From the NCBI GenBank assembly GCA_026120185.1, contig JANUWF010001165.1:496001-560000 (forward strand): DNA of 64,000 nucleotides, read 5' to 3'. Positions 1-13,169 of this stretch are shown in pieces (position 1 is the first letter of the stretch; every line of letters begins with the position of its first letter). The notes under the pieces were generated by a model that saw nothing but the letters and a program-made list of their open reading frames with translations, was not told where the DNA came from and searched no databases. Position numbers and translations under genes: made by a program. The DNA is from Voacanga thouarsii (taxonomy: Eukaryota; Streptophyta; Magnoliopsida; Gentianales; Apocynaceae).

Positions 1-95
1 TGCCGGCTGCCATTCTCCAGCACTTTTAAGCTCAAGAGAATTTCTTTAAAATTTATAAAGTAATATAGTTAGTTAAATTTGAAATTTAATAAAGG

Positions 96-159
<64 letters not shown>
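96..159. repeat. Compound (TA)n(TG)n(TA)n microsatellite
   Basis: Direct reading: an alternating TA run, a short TG run, then a second long TA run. It can form hairpins and is expected to vary in length. Confidence 0.95.
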
Positions 160-163
<4 letters not shown>

Positions 164-1659
164 AAAAGAATTTAATGAATAAAATTAGCTAATTTATCCA
201 GCCTTGATAATTCTTGTAGTGAGTATCTGAATAAAAAGCTGGTGAAGTCTGGCTCTTTTAAGGGCTGGCCGCCATTTCTTGAACACCTAGAAACAAGGAG
301 ACTTTGAATTTTGATAAGTAGCTAGGAACAATTTTGTTTCAGATGCATAAACTTCCTCCTTAGATTGCTCTTTGAATACCTCTGTGTAGTTAACTAAATA
401 TTAGGTTTTACCGCATGAATTTAATCAAAACCCATCAAAATTTCGATTACTTCTATTTCCAACCAAAGGTATTAGCAGTTTGTTTCCTATTAGGCCAAAC
501 ACCCACCACGGCAGAAAGTGTCTTCAGGCACTCGATTTTGAAGCCTTCAAGCATTTATATAAGTCTTGCAATTTAAAAATCAAGGTCAGTCATTTTGTTT
601 CTTCCTTTTTTTTAAATACCCTAGGATCTCTCCTATAATCTTCCTAGAGTTCCTCCTTGTTGATCGCACCCTCCTGTTTATCAAATAAACCATCAAATTG
701 CATTAATCACAAACACACTCAAATTCCCTCCAAGAGCATTCAGCCACCCTTTACCTTTACTTTCCCAAAAACCGAAACTCACATATTCACATTAACATTT
801 GCTTTCAACATATGCTTTTCTCTCTATTCACTCAAGGGAAGCATATATTACTTCTAATTTTAGTCTCTCTTGTCCCTAGTTAACAATACCAGAACATATA
901 TTCGCTTACTCATTTCTCCTCACTCTAACACCAGAAAATTCTCTTAATCAAAATCAGCGAAGCTTGCACATTCTCTCTAGCATTCGGTCACTCACTCTCT
1001 TTTACACAACCCACGAGCATCCCCTTATTCTTTCTTCAAGGGAGCTTTCAGTCCCTCATTTTCTCTCAATCAAAGCAGTAATTCTTTTCCGCTACTCACA
1101 GCTATTTCACTCCACTTGGAAAATTCAAGCTTTCGACTAGAGGGATTATCCAGAAGCTTTTCACTCTAAGGTGGTTGAGTGTTGATTCTCCTGAAGGTAT
1201 GCGAAAACACTCTCTTTTCTCCATGTTCTTGGAGCCGTGTTGGGTCTTTTTTGTTTTATCTAGTCTAGAATATCAATATGCTGAATCTAGGATGTTGAAT
1301 TTAGAATGGGGAACTTTCATTTTGGTGTTTTCTGATTTTATGTTTGATAATCATGATGTGATAGTGGTTTTGATAGGCATTTGTTTGAATAGTAGTTTTG
1401 ATTCCAATTTACTCATCTGATAATTGTGGGATGTAGGAATAAGATTTCAAAATATATTATTATATTATAATATATGTATTAAGCATGGATTCTGTTGATT
1501 GAAAATTGGAGTTTATATTGCTATTTAGTACCATCTTATAAGTATTTAGGTGCGCACAAAATAGGAATGCTAGTAGATATTTGGTGCAAGTTGAACCTGT
1601 GTTATATATAAATGTGTGCATGCCATTTTTTGTGATTCGAGGATCAGATCTCCATGCTA

Positions 1660-2250
1660 ATTGATTTTATTATTATTTAGTAAATATTATTTAATAATTA
1701 ATATCTATTATTATTTTTATTATTTTTATTCCTTGTTATTATTATTAGTATTTATATTATTTATCATTACACTTAAAATTATTAATTATTAATTATTATA
1801 ATTATTTATTATTATTTATTTATTTATTTTTATAATTATTATAAGAAATATTAGTAATTTTTATTGAAATTATTAATTATTGTTATTTATTATTAATAAT
1901 TATATACATTTACTAGTAGCATTATATTATGACTATTATATCCCAAATTAATATATTAAAGTTATTATTGTAATTTTTATAACATTAATACGTAATATTA
2001 TTTATACAATATTATTTGTAAAATCTAATATCTGTAGTATTATTATTAAAATTTTTATTCACTATTGATTAACATTATTTATTAATATTATTACTATAAA
2101 TTATAATTTATTGTTACAACTATTATAATAATTCACTACTATGATAGTTATTAATTTTTATTATTAAAAACTACTACTACAACTACTAATAATAATAATA
2201 ATAACAACAACAACAACAAATACTACTACTTCTACTTCTACTGCATACTA
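1660..2250. repeat. ATT-rich tract followed by trinucleotide repeats
   Basis: A long stretch made almost only of A and T with imperfect ATT/ATTT units, followed at about 2171-2250 by runs of ACT, AAT, AAC and TTC/TAC triplets. Nothing coding is visible. Confidence 0.85.
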
Positions 2251-2947
2251 CTTCCTCCGTTCTATATAGTAGTACGCAAGTTGTGTGAACTTTATATTGG
2301 TGGACTTAACTTAATGTGCCTAGGTAGAGTAGGAAGTCTGAACATTAGTACTTTATCGTGAGGCTAATTAGGATGGTGATTGATTAAGCATTTTAATTTT
2401 CTAGAAGAGGAGGATTTCCAAGGTCAAAGGACGACACGGTAATCTGGGATTAGACTGTTGGAATGTATGCCCTCAAACTATGTATTTGATGTAAATTCGA
2501 TGATGAAATAAATAAAATATTATTCTCAAAATGTTTGTGTTCTTTACATTAATTTGTTATGCACGATTTTATTGGGAAAATCTAATTGTGTTTAAGTAAA
2601 TGATCTATATAAATGGAGGTCGTTCACAGTAAGGTATGGATTATGGATTACTTAATACATTAACTTAGTTCTTAACCAATTAATCAGAATGGAAATTTGG
2701 TAAGGACAAATATTATTATACTATGAATTCCAAATGGAGAATGGCTTATCTTTAGCCAGTGAGTAATCCTCCCACTTCATAGTATAATCATATTTAGAAT
2801 ACATAGAATTAAAGCTATAGTAGTGGTTTCTTAAAGTACTAAAATAAAATAAACCCAAACTGTATTGCTACAGCGTGGACTGATACCCTATGATTTGAGT
2901 ATGGGTTGGTAGTCTGGCGAAGCTAGTAGTATATACTTTAATGTACT

Positions 2948-5900
2948 TTACAAATATTGATGTGGACTAACATGTGTGATTTGTATGAGATAGGATTTTT
3001 GGAAATGGCATGTTTGACCACGGTTCGTCAAAGTCTTACAAATAGGATTACAAAACAACTCATAAATGATAAAATCCAAAAATGATTGATCAAGTCAAGA
3101 TCCTACTTAAAAGAGTTGCATACCATGAAAACTTTTGAAGAATTATAGATCAGAAAATTATAGTTAAGGTATTACTTATAATTCCTATATCTCTTTACTT
3201 TAAGTTGAATTTATTTCATATTGAAGCACTTAAAGCCATTTCAAAAAGAGGGTATTTTTTAATCCAGCTTTTGATCATAAAAAAAATTTTAGAAAAAAAG
3301 TTTTTGATTTCATAAAAACTTAGTTAAGTGGTTTTAGATAGATCTCTAAATCCAAAATGCCCACCCAAAGTCTGTTTCCAAAGTGCCTAAATCTGAAGTT
3401 GTTCAAAATATACTTCTTAGCATAAAGTGCTGTTTTGGACACACTTTTCAGACGCACAATTTTCATCTTGTGAGTTCAAAATCCCTGCAAAACCTGACAG
3501 CAATAACTAGCCGTTGCAGCTTTGATTTATGCCCCTATAAAGGCTATTTAAATGCAATTTTCAGCAAGGGATTTGTGCTGACACTTACAGAAACATCCTA
3601 AGACTCTTGAAAAATAAAAATCCCTTATCTACATTGTGCTTCAAAGTGAGATCTATTGTTCTAAAGGTAAAAAGGTAAACGTACTCTAATTAGTTTATAT
3701 TTGCTCAATCTATGAGATATTTCTACATTTTCTCTTTAATCTGAATTACATCTAGGTTTGGAAAGTAAAACCTAGTTGCAATGAGCCTTGATTGTTGTGT
3801 GTATAAAGGTTGAGAGTAAAAATAAGTGCTGTGACCTTTTATTGTAATATTAGTGTTGTCTACCACCGTTAATTTGAGAAAAACATTTCAGGGGTTGAGT
3901 TGAAATCCTTAAGTGTGTGCTAAAGGTAATGGATGTAAATCATTTGAAGATCAAACCACTATAAATTATTGTGTCTATTCTCTTACATTTATTCAGAAAT
4001 TTATGACTACTATTTTGTTGTTCATCCGATTTGAAAACAATGTATTCTTCCTTGTATTCACTGATTTGATTAAAGACATTTATGTAGTAGAATGAAACGG
4101 TAGTTGATGCTTTATCTGTTCAAATTTGATATAGTCTCTCTTTCCATTATTTAGTAGAGTTTTGAAAGATCTTTGGCAGCACACTTAAAGCTACACAGAA
4201 AATCTACTTTTTAACACACACACATTTTTGGTTGTTTTTGGATATCAAAAGACTTTGAAAATTTATATTTGTTTGCCATAAACCTTATTCATCCCCTCTA
4301 AGGTTTATCAACTTATTAGAGTTATGTCTTAGAATCAATCCATTTGCACAATATATTTTTCACATTTATCTAATAAAGGAACTCTTTGTCTTTCAATTTC
4401 CTTGTTTCAATTGTGTATGCACATAAAATTGATAGATAAAATCCCAAGCACAATGTACAGTACATTAAGAAAATCATTATGTGAGATTCCTACTACACTA
4501 CGTAATACTTATGTTTAAACTAACCATAGTATTAATGAGATAGGATATCATTAATGAGCAAAGACTAACATGTGTTATACTTCTTGATTAGATTGAACAA
4601 TGGTTCTCACATCTATTAGTATTGTGATATTCAAAATTAATACATAGATACTTGTTATATGAACAAGTACATTGGATGACCTAGCTATTAGATAATTACA
4701 TGGATAACTATTTAGTGTCAATGATAGAATCTCATTTTAGCAAATCTGCAAGTATCCTTAGACTTGACATTTTCAGGGCATTTTTTTAACTAAATGTTGT
4801 ACTTTGATTCTAATATTTGGTATCATATTAAAAACCTCTATGGGATGGACATTAGGTACAACATAAAGTAAACGAATGTAGTTGACAGAGTCAACAAAGG
4901 AATCATTATTCATAACAGTATGGGCATATATCTCACGGCCACTTATAGGAAATCATTAATTAAGAAATCCTTGGCTAAGGCAACTATATGCTGAAAATTG
5001 TTCCAAATAATATACATGTTATGTAATGTATTCTGGAATAAGTATTAATAAAGTTGGGTTAGAATTAATTATATTCTAGAGAGAGTTGGTACTAATTCTA
5101 TACTCTAAACCGAATGAGATACATGATGAAAGGAGTTTATTACAATAATATTTTTCTATTGAAAGGTTCATGTCAAGCCACTTGACTTTTTGAATTTTTG
5201 GGTGGTCAAGATACTTTGCTAGATGCCGCTCTTGATCTGCTAAATATAAATTTATTAATTGAAAAATTAATAAATTAATTCTAATTATAATTAATAAGTT
5301 AATTCTAATTATTAAGGATTATTAATTTATAGCGATTAGAATTAATTCATATTTTACTACCAATAGAGCAGAAAACTTAATGAGTCATACACAATAGAAG
5401 AATTAGTATTCAAAGTTTTATAAAATAATTTATGGGCAAATTATAATGCAATTATAATTATTGAGGCCAAATTGTAATTGTTGAAACTTTATGGTTCAAA
5501 TTATAAATTCCAAATCCCAAGGCCTACAAAAGTAAAGGCTTTATTATTTTGTTTCCTAAAAAGTTTAGAATAAAAGTGAGATGGATTTTCTGTGTTTCAT
5601 GTGATGTATATATATGAATATTTACATTACGTCACTGATTGGGTAACAATTAACCCTATAGTCACTACATATTACCTACTAGCATAGGTTTTTGGTGCCT
5701 AATTCGAGTACAATTCCTTGTGTGAATTACTGTTAAAGAATTCCAATTCTTGAAATTTTGGTGGTTCTATTTGATCAACTTTTGAAGGAAATTCGTATAG
5801 AAGAAAAGTTTTAAAAGTTGTAATTTCGAGATATTAAATTTTTTTCCCTCTCTTGACCCATTTAATTTCATACGAGTGATCATTTACATAGATTTTGTTT

Positions 5901-5948
5901 TAATTTTCACTACGTTTATATTTAATATAACATGATCAAAATCTAACA
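2948..5948. mobile_element. 3.0-kb non-coding insertion, LTR-like, in the Copia A 5' LTR
   Basis: Bounded by GTACT at 2943-2947 and 5949-5953; the unoccupied copy in the 3' LTR reads GTAGT at 28649-28653. No retroelement protein is readable in six frames. The right part (from about 4309, starting near TTATTAGAGTTATGTC, to the end ATCTAACA) reads like a Copia-type LTR. The left part has a separate LTR/leader character (TGATGTGGACTAACATG at about 2959, a Copia-like leader phrase near 4290). The left terminus TTACAAAT is not the usual TG. It may be a non-autonomous or rearranged Copia-type element or a solo LTR with extra sequence; the class is not certain. Confidence 0.55.
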
Positions 5949-6678
5949 GTACTGTAGGTGAGGTTCTATTATAGGACTAATATACTTGTATGTTGAGTAT
6001 GTGTAACTAGTTAGTTAAGACAAACTCATACAAGATAGTTTCTATACTTTTAAATGGAGAAATCACCTAATTGTGATTGTACAGGATAATCTATATAATC
6101 CAAAGTCCTAGGAACATGACTTAGCAGGGAGTTATGGATTATCAAACTAGATATCTATGGATAGAAGAAGTCATTGAGAAATGTATTAGTATATTTCTCC
6201 TGTCTCAATGATGAGTATTACATAGAGATGTATTTTAGTCATAACACCTATAAGTCAGAAACATTACTAAAGGCACCATTGTTCTTGGAGTCAATATTTA
6301 CTTATGGTGATAATAGAAAATATTTAAAATATAAAATACAACTATTTTTATATTAAAAGTATTTTGGTTATTTTAGTAACTGAGGACAATGTGTCTTTTG
6401 ATTCTCGTAATAGTCCGTATGTCCTAATTATTTTCGGGCTAAGAAAATGGTCTTAATAAAGAGGATTTTATTTTATTTAGATAGTCTAATTTATTATTGG
6501 ATTAAAATAAAATAAAGGTCTAGAGAGAGATTAAATTAATTATTTAATTTAGTTGGTTAATTAATTATTCAGGGCTTGAGCCCAGATTGACTAATTGGAA
6601 TTAACTTGGGCCTAAATTAGGGAAAAAGGCTTGAGATATTCAGGGTTGTTTAATCGTCTATTTATGGGCTTGCATTAG

Positions 6679-7723
6679 TGATATGGCCTCTTGAGTATAT
6701 TTATTATATGAATTTCATGGCTAAATCAAAGGCAAATTTAAGGAACAAGTACAAGAACCAAATCATTGATTTTTTAAGCACAAAGAAGAGTAGAAAAAAT
6801 ACCCAACCTAAAGCTTGAAATCCTAAGACAATTAGGGATTTAGAACCTCAAAACTATTGGAACTAGATCTACTAGATCAACATCTAAGAACCCTAGAATC
6901 AAGATTAATCCTCGAACTAATGGAATAGAGAGATCTAGGCACTCAATTTAAAGCCAAACTACAATCTTGGAACAACAAGGAACTAAGATATTAACAAGAG
7001 CTACAACTTCTATTATCCTTAAGAGTTTAAAGACATGAACTTAGGTAGGACCAAACCTAAGAATTTGTCTGATATTTGAGAAAAGAACCCAGAAGAATCA
7101 CCTTACAAAAATAAACTGTGAGCTCAAAATATATCTTAATATTGTATTGGAAATGTTATAATATTATATTTATAGGCATCTAATAACCTAATTAATTGAG
7201 ATCAATCTTAACCGTTGGATGCCTTTTAACCAGCTTAAAATAAGATAAATATTCATAAAAATTGCGAGAATTAAAATAGAAATCAACTAAGCTATTGCTT
7301 AGAGAAATCAGCTGTATTTCAAGGTCCCCGAAGTAAGCCGGTGCCAATTCTATAGCAGTGGCTGGCGCCGATTTAATTCTATGAACTAGAACCATACTTC
7401 AGTATGGATCCAGAGTCAGACCAAGGCCTCCAGATAGTGCCACTTTGCTTCTGCTTGGATGTTGAGCCAGCATCGAGTCAATGCTCTCTTGCTCTTCTTT
7501 TGTGTCTAAGACTTGAATATACATCAACACTTGATCCTTAGTTTCTTCAAATAATGTATTAAAGTCGTTTCATCTCAAATTTGCCAAATTTGTCTTCATA
7601 AATCCTTGAAACCCTTCTTGGAATTTCTTGAGCATAGTCTTTGTTATTTATCCTTGAATTTTTGGTAGATTGATGTCTCCCCCTTCTTGAACTTTAGCAT
7701 CATGATGGGACAGATTCTCATCA
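6679..7723 (-). repeat. Ty3/gypsy element, left (3') LTR
   Basis: 1045 bp, TG...CA ends, aligns along its length with 13170-14242. A GC-rich island around 7330-7440 contrasts with the AT-rich rest. Confidence 0.9.
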
Positions 7724-8075
7724 TTTCTCCCGTCTTGAGTTGGATTCATCCTCGAATTATCATCTTCAATACCTACATCAAAAGGAGACAAGTCATAACA
7801 TTAAAGGTAGCACTAATGTTAACATCATTGGGCAAGTCAAGTTTATAAGCATTATCCCCATATTTTGCAACCACTTAAAAAAGTCCGTCTCCCCTAAGAT
7901 CAATTTTCGTCTTCCTTTTGCATTGAAAACCTCTCCTTGTGAAAGTATACTCAAACTCAATCTCTGGGTTGAAATGTTACTTTCCTACACTCTTGGTTTC
8001 ACTTCAATGCAAATTTTCCATTTTTCTTTGTAATGTTGGCCTTAATCTTTGCACGGTCTTATCAACCTTCTTTCC

Positions 8076-8983
8076 TTATTCATTGCTCACTTGATCATCT
8101 AATGGCAAAGGCAACAAATCCAAAGGTATTAATAAGTTAAAACCATAAACTACTTCAAAAGGTGGATGTGAGGTTGTGGAATGAATAGAATGATTATAAG
8201 CAAATTCGATATTAGGTAGACAATCCTCCCAATTCTTCAAATTCATCTTGATAATTAGTCTTAGAAATTGAGTGAATGTTCTATTTGCAACTTTTGTTTG
8301 ACCATCCGTTTGTGGGTGATAAGCTGTGGAAAACAAAATATTAGTACTAAGTTTATGCCACACCACACGCCAAAAATGACTAAGAAACTTGGAATCTCTA
8401 TCAGAGACAATAGTCTTTGGAATCCTATGCAATCTCACTATTTCTTTGAAGGACAAATCTACAATGTAAGGAACATCATTAGTTTTTGAGCAAGATATGA
8501 AATATGCCATTTTAGAAAAACAATCTACCCCAACAAAAAATTGAATCCTTTCCATTCTTAAATCTTGGTAAACCCAAAATATAGTCCATAGAATATCAAA
8601 CCAAGGAGCAAGAGGAATAGGTAAATGAGTGTATAACCCATGAGGTAGGGATGTAGACTTAGCTTTCTTGCAAGTAATATATTGTCCACAATGTCTCTCA
8701 ATATCCATTTTCATCTTGGGCTAAAAGAAATGTTCTTGAAGAATGTCAAGAGTTTTAGCTATATTAAGTTTCCCAACAATCCTCCTCCATGTACTTCTTT
8801 AACTAGCAATACTCTAATTAAACTCTTAAGCACACAAAGCTTTCTTCCTTTAAACAAAAATCCCTCATATCTATAAAATTTCTCAAAGGTACCTTTTTCA
8901 CGAGCAAGAAATATGTTACCAAAATCCTCATCATTTGCATACAAGTCTTTCAACAATTCAAAACTAAATAGCCTAGCATCCAA
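8076..8983 (-). pseudogene. Ty3/gypsy integrase remnant
   Basis: Minus-strand frames 8759-8983 and 8076-8714 give an integrase in two parts. The N-terminal zinc-finger region keeps the first histidine of the HHCC finger (EVHGGGLLGN), but the second is lost, and one of the two cysteines is gone (HCGQYITC). In the core, the segment where the first catalytic Asp is expected reads WFDILWTIFW, so that Asp is missing after compensating indels. The second Asp is kept (VSDRDSKF). The catalytic Glu after PQTDGQT is Lys. A stop splits the two parts near 8720-8758. The protein would join element DNA to the genome, but this copy cannot be catalytic. No chromodomain is readable downstream. Confidence 0.85.
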
Positions 8984-9159
8984 AGAGTTAAGTAAAGCAT
9001 ACCTTCACGAAAGTGTATCTGCCATGACATTGTCCTTACCTTTCTTGTACTTAAATATATATGGAAAGGCTGCTATGAATTCCCACCATCTAGCATATCA
9101 TTTGTTCAATTTTTCCTGCCTCTTTAGGTGTTTAAGGAATTCATGGTCGATGTGGATGA

Positions 9160-11072
9160 CAAATTCCTTAGGAAGAAGGTAATGTTGCCAATGGTTCAAA
9201 GTTCTCACTAGAGCAAAGAGTTCTTTGTCATAGGTTAAATAGTTGAGTGTTGCCCCAAAATTTTTCTCACTAAAGTAGGTAATTAGTCTTTGGTCTTGAT
9301 TAAGTACGGTTCATATCCCAACTCCACTCGCATCACACTCTACTTCAAATGCTCTCTCAAAGTTTGGTAAGGAAAATAGTGGAGCTTGGCTTAACTTCTC
9401 TTTAAGGGTGGTGGAAGCTTTTACTTAGTTATCCTCCCATTTAAACCCAATGTTTTTCTTAACAATTTCTGTCAAAGGAGTGGCTATGGTGCTAAAGTTT
9501 CTAATAAACCTCCTATAGAAACTAGCAAGGCCATAGAAACTCCTCACTTCGGTTATAGTGGTAGGGATTGGCCACTTTTGAATTGCTTCACTTTTTCCTT
9601 ATCCACTTCAATTCCTTGTGAACTCATAACATTACCAAGAAATATGATCATTTCAAATAAAAATAACATTTTTCAAAATGATCCTTAAATGACTTACTAT
9701 AGATCAAAATATCATCAAAGTAGACAACCACAAACTTGCCAATGAATTCTTTCAACATATAGTGCATCAAACGCATAAAAGTACTCGGACTATTGGAAAG
9801 ACCAAAGGGCATAATAATCCACTCATGAACCTTATTTTATTTTGAAAGCGATTTTCCACTCATTACATTCCCTAATTCTTATTTGATGATAACTTGACTT
9901 TAGATCAATTTTAGAAAACACACATGCACTATGAAGCTCATCAAGTAAATCACTAAGTCTTAGAATTAGGTAGTGATACTTTATCGTGATGTTCTTGATT
10001 GCCCTACAATTAATGCACATTCTCCATGTCTCATCCTTCTTTGGCACTAACAACACTAGAACCTCACAAGGACTTAAGCTCTCCTTAACATGTCCCTTTG
10101 CTAGCAATTCTTTCACTTATCATTCAAGTTCTTTTGTCTCCTCCAAATTGCTCCTATAAGCTGACCGATTTGGAATGATAGCTCCGATAATAAAGTTAAT
10201 TCGGTGTTCTATTCCCCTTAGTGGTGGCAAGCTTCCGAGTGTCTCTTTTGGAAAGATATCTTCAAATTTTTTAATGATAGCTGCAATTGTTTGAGGCAAA
10301 GAAGAAAGCAACTCATTAGTAGAGAGTATCATTAGTAGTAGTAAATGTCCCTTTGAAAATAAGACGTAAAACGGAACCTTTTATTTCAATGGCCTCTACT
10401 ATTTCACTCTCCTTACTAAAAAAATTCACTCTTATTTTATCTCTACTCTCTTTTTGTTCACTCTTGACTTTGATGAGTAATAGTTTTTGTCTCTCTAATC
10501 TTTCTTGCATCTCTTTTTCTTTCCTCTTAAGTTCTTTTCTCTCCCTTTCTTACTTTTGTTTTTCACTCTTTACACTCTTCTTTTTTTATTTTTTCCATCA
10601 TAATCTATTGCTCATTATTAACCTCACTTGGAGTCAATGGAAGTATGGTATACTTCACTCCCTCCTTGTAAACCGCATAGGTATTCCTCTTTTCATCATG
10701 TTTCATATGCCTATCATATTGCTAAAGTCTTCTTAGAAGTAGGTGTCCCGCTTACATGGGTAGAATATCATATAACACCCCATCTTTGTATTACCCCATA
10801 TCAAATAATACTAATACTTGCTTGTTCACTCTTAACTCTCCACTATCATTCAACCAATGAAGTCTATAGGGCTTTGGGTGCTTCTTTGTTTCCATCTCCA
10901 ACTCTTCTATTAAGCTAGCACTAATTACATTGGTAGAACTCCCACTATCAACTAAGACACTACAAAGTATGTTGTTAATCAAATATCTTATATAAAAAAT
11001 ATTATCCCTTTGTTGGTATTCGACTTCTTCAATGGCATGGAAACTCAAAGACCTTCTAGCAACTCCTAACAA
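9160..11072 (-). pseudogene. Ty3/gypsy protease, reverse transcriptase and RNase H remnant
   Basis: Read from high to low coordinates. Protease at 11072-10791 keeps the active-site motif VDSGSSTNVIS. A linker at 10510-10316 is followed by the start of reverse transcriptase at 10332-10120, then 10116-9832 with WRMCINCRAIKNIT and FSKIDLKSSYHQIRI. A frameshift follows near 9836, and the next frame gives [16 protein letters not shown] and [13 protein letters not shown], with the YFDD catalytic box intact at 9711-9722. RNase H begins near 9350 ([12 protein letters not shown], then a stop) and runs to about 9160. Two adjacent stops lie at about 10117-10122. These enzymes would copy element RNA to DNA. 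Several stops and at least one frameshift make the copy non-functional. Confidence 0.85.
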
Positions 11073-11310
11073 TGAAAAACTTTGTCCTATTGCTCCTCCA
11101 TCATCACTTGTTCCAGCATTTTCTTCCTCGTCTTGTTATTTACACTTTCTATTCCCTTCATCCTCTTCTTTGATTGAGACCTCTCCAAAGTCATCGGTTT
11201 ACATATTTCTTTTGCTTAGACTGGGTAGTGTCTCCATAGCCAAGACACTTGAAACACTTGATATCTTGATTTCTTTGAGGTCTCTCTTAAACCTTCCCTT
11301 TCTCTTTGTT

Positions 11311-12135
11311 CTATCCCTCTCTTAGTTTGTTTTCTCCCCTTGGTAGTAGTTTATGAATCTCTTCCTTCCTTGGAGTTGGTTTACTGGAGTTACTAGTGTT
11401 ATGAAGAGTAGGTTGCATAAATGATCTCCTCCCTACTTGTTTTTCAACCTTGATTGCCATGTAAATAATCTTTTCTAAGGTGTTATATGAATGTAACTTC
11501 ATTACATTTGCAATTTTTCTATTCAAACCACTCAAGAATCGACTAATAGTAGCTCTAAGATCCTTATTTATGTTAGACCTGATCATAATGATCTCCATCT
11601 CCTTATGGTAATCTTTAATACTTTTGTTCTCTTGTCTTAGTACATACAACCTTTGATACAACTCGTTATAATAGTAAAGATGGACAAAACTATTCCTCAT
11701 TAGATTCTTCATTAACTCCCAAGTTATACCCGATTGATTCCCCATTCGCCTTTTTTGAGAAGATACTTTATCTTACCGTACTAAGACATACTTAGAGAAA
11801 CTAGAGATAGCCAATTTCACCCTTATCCTTTCACTGTAACCATGGCATTCAAATAAGATTTTCATCTTCTTCTCCCACTCAACGTACAATTCCGGATCAT
11901 TTTGTCCAAAGAATATTAGCACTTTTATCTTTAGACTCTTCATCATTTTCCTCTCTTCTACCACCTCTATTTCCAAATCCGCTATATTGGTACCTATGGT
12001 CCTCTTCATATTCTTCTTCATCCTAATTTTGCACTCTCTCAAAATCCCTTTCCAACCTCTCAAAATGTTCCCATCATATCTCCCATTCATTCTACCTCTT
12101 CCACCTCTCATACTTTGCCTTTTCCCCTCTCTCAT
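11311..12135 (-). pseudogene. Ty3/gypsy gag remnant
   Basis: Minus-strand frames 12135-11773 and 11745-11311. The N-terminal part is basic and then contains a stretch ending in PELYVEWEKKMKILFECHGY. The second frame starts in the retrotransposon gag domain (WELMKNLMRNSFVHLYYYNE, then LYVLRQENKSIKDYHKEM and a helix-rich tail). This is the capsid precursor that packages element RNA. The two frames are separated by a stop/frameshift near 11750, so the gene is broken. No zinc knuckle could be read between it and the protease. Confidence 0.8.
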
Positions 12136-13153
12136 GGGTGCTTGTTGATACCCTTCTAAGGATGCTCATCCCAAGTCTTACCTTGTTGTTCGTATAGCAA
12201 AGAAATGGTTTGGTGTTTATCCCTCACTCTAGGACTATCATTTGGAATTTGTCCTCTCTTTTGAGCAAGCGTTAATACTTGTCTTTGATTATATTGTAGA
12301 TCTGTTAACCCCCTTTACAAATTTTCAAACCCATTTTTATTGTTCTCATCATCTCTTGGAGACTCTCTTGAAAAACTCGCACATCATTATATCCCTCTTG
12401 AGCCATTTGTTTGATAAATAGAAAAAATTCTCAAGTGAAAATGCTTAGAAAATTAAGAGAAGACCTCACAAATCACTCTCTCACATGTTTCACTCAAGCA
12501 ATGATCACACAACCCTCATGTTTAGCTCTCGTTAAGGCTTTTGTCAAGATAGTTTCACCTCTTGCCTTTTTCCCAATTCTCAATTTCCTCCAAAATTTCC
12601 TTCCACAAAACCTTCCCACTTAATTAGGTAAGTAATCTTACGAGTTCAATCCAACAAACTCCCCAAAATAATCAAATAGGTAGTCTTAATTAAGGCCAAC
12701 AAATAAAAATAAGCAAGTCCAATTCTCAATAAAATAAGAGTGTTCTCAAGAGTTAATAAAATAAGAATTGCTAAAGAAACATATTTGGAGCATAATTTCT
12801 TCAATCAAATAGAGTAAAAAGAATAAGATCTCCTTTAATTCAAGTAATTGCAACTTATAACCATTAATAAGGCTTTCATCAAATACACAAGGTCTAATTT
12901 TTGAAACTCAAGATATCTCATACCTTTTTATCAAATTGAGTCATAATCAACCATAATAAACATGAAATCTTGATTCCCCAAGGTCTTATACATATCATAT
13001 GTTAACTTTCCCAAGTAATTTATAAGAGAAACAAGTTTTTTGAATACCTTTTTGGTGCCACAATTTCAATTCTTATATTGCTCCGTTTTGGAGTCTCTTT
13101 TGCATGCAATTTTCTTTATCAACAAGTATTAATAAGAATCAATACTTTTCAAA

Positions 13154-13165
13154 GCTTTGATACCA
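13154..13165 (-). other. Primer binding site of the Ty3/gypsy element
   Basis: On the minus strand this reads TGGTATCAAAGC, four bases inside the 5' LTR. It matches the 3' end of plant initiator tRNA-Met (TGGTATCAGAGC) at 11 of 12 positions. Confidence 0.85.
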
Positions 13166-13169
13166 AATT

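Larger units (their letters stand above)
1..2455. other. Non-coding AT-rich stretch, possible part of a long Ty3/gypsy LTR
   Basis: No supported gene. The stretch holds a TATA-like box near 554-563, a pyrimidine-rich leader-like stretch at about 880-1190 ending in a possible splice donor (GAAG|GTATGC near 1195), and a very AT-rich tract from 1660 to 2240. A promoter, leader and AT-rich body with no coding exon, ended by the Copia A insertion at 2456 and apparently resuming at 30043, would fit a long Ty3/gypsy LTR (Del/Tekay style) or a broken host gene. Short open frames at 657 and 1175 have no recognisable content. Confidence 0.35.

Noticed and set aside
2245..2275. Single MITE-like end (CTTCCTCCGTTCTATATAG)
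   Set aside because: No partner end found before the Copia A insertion at 2456.
10353..11325. Plus-strand frames of 93-127 codons
   Set aside because: Antisense shadows of the gypsy gag-protease region; Leu/Phe/Ser-rich as expected from reversed Lys/Glu codons.
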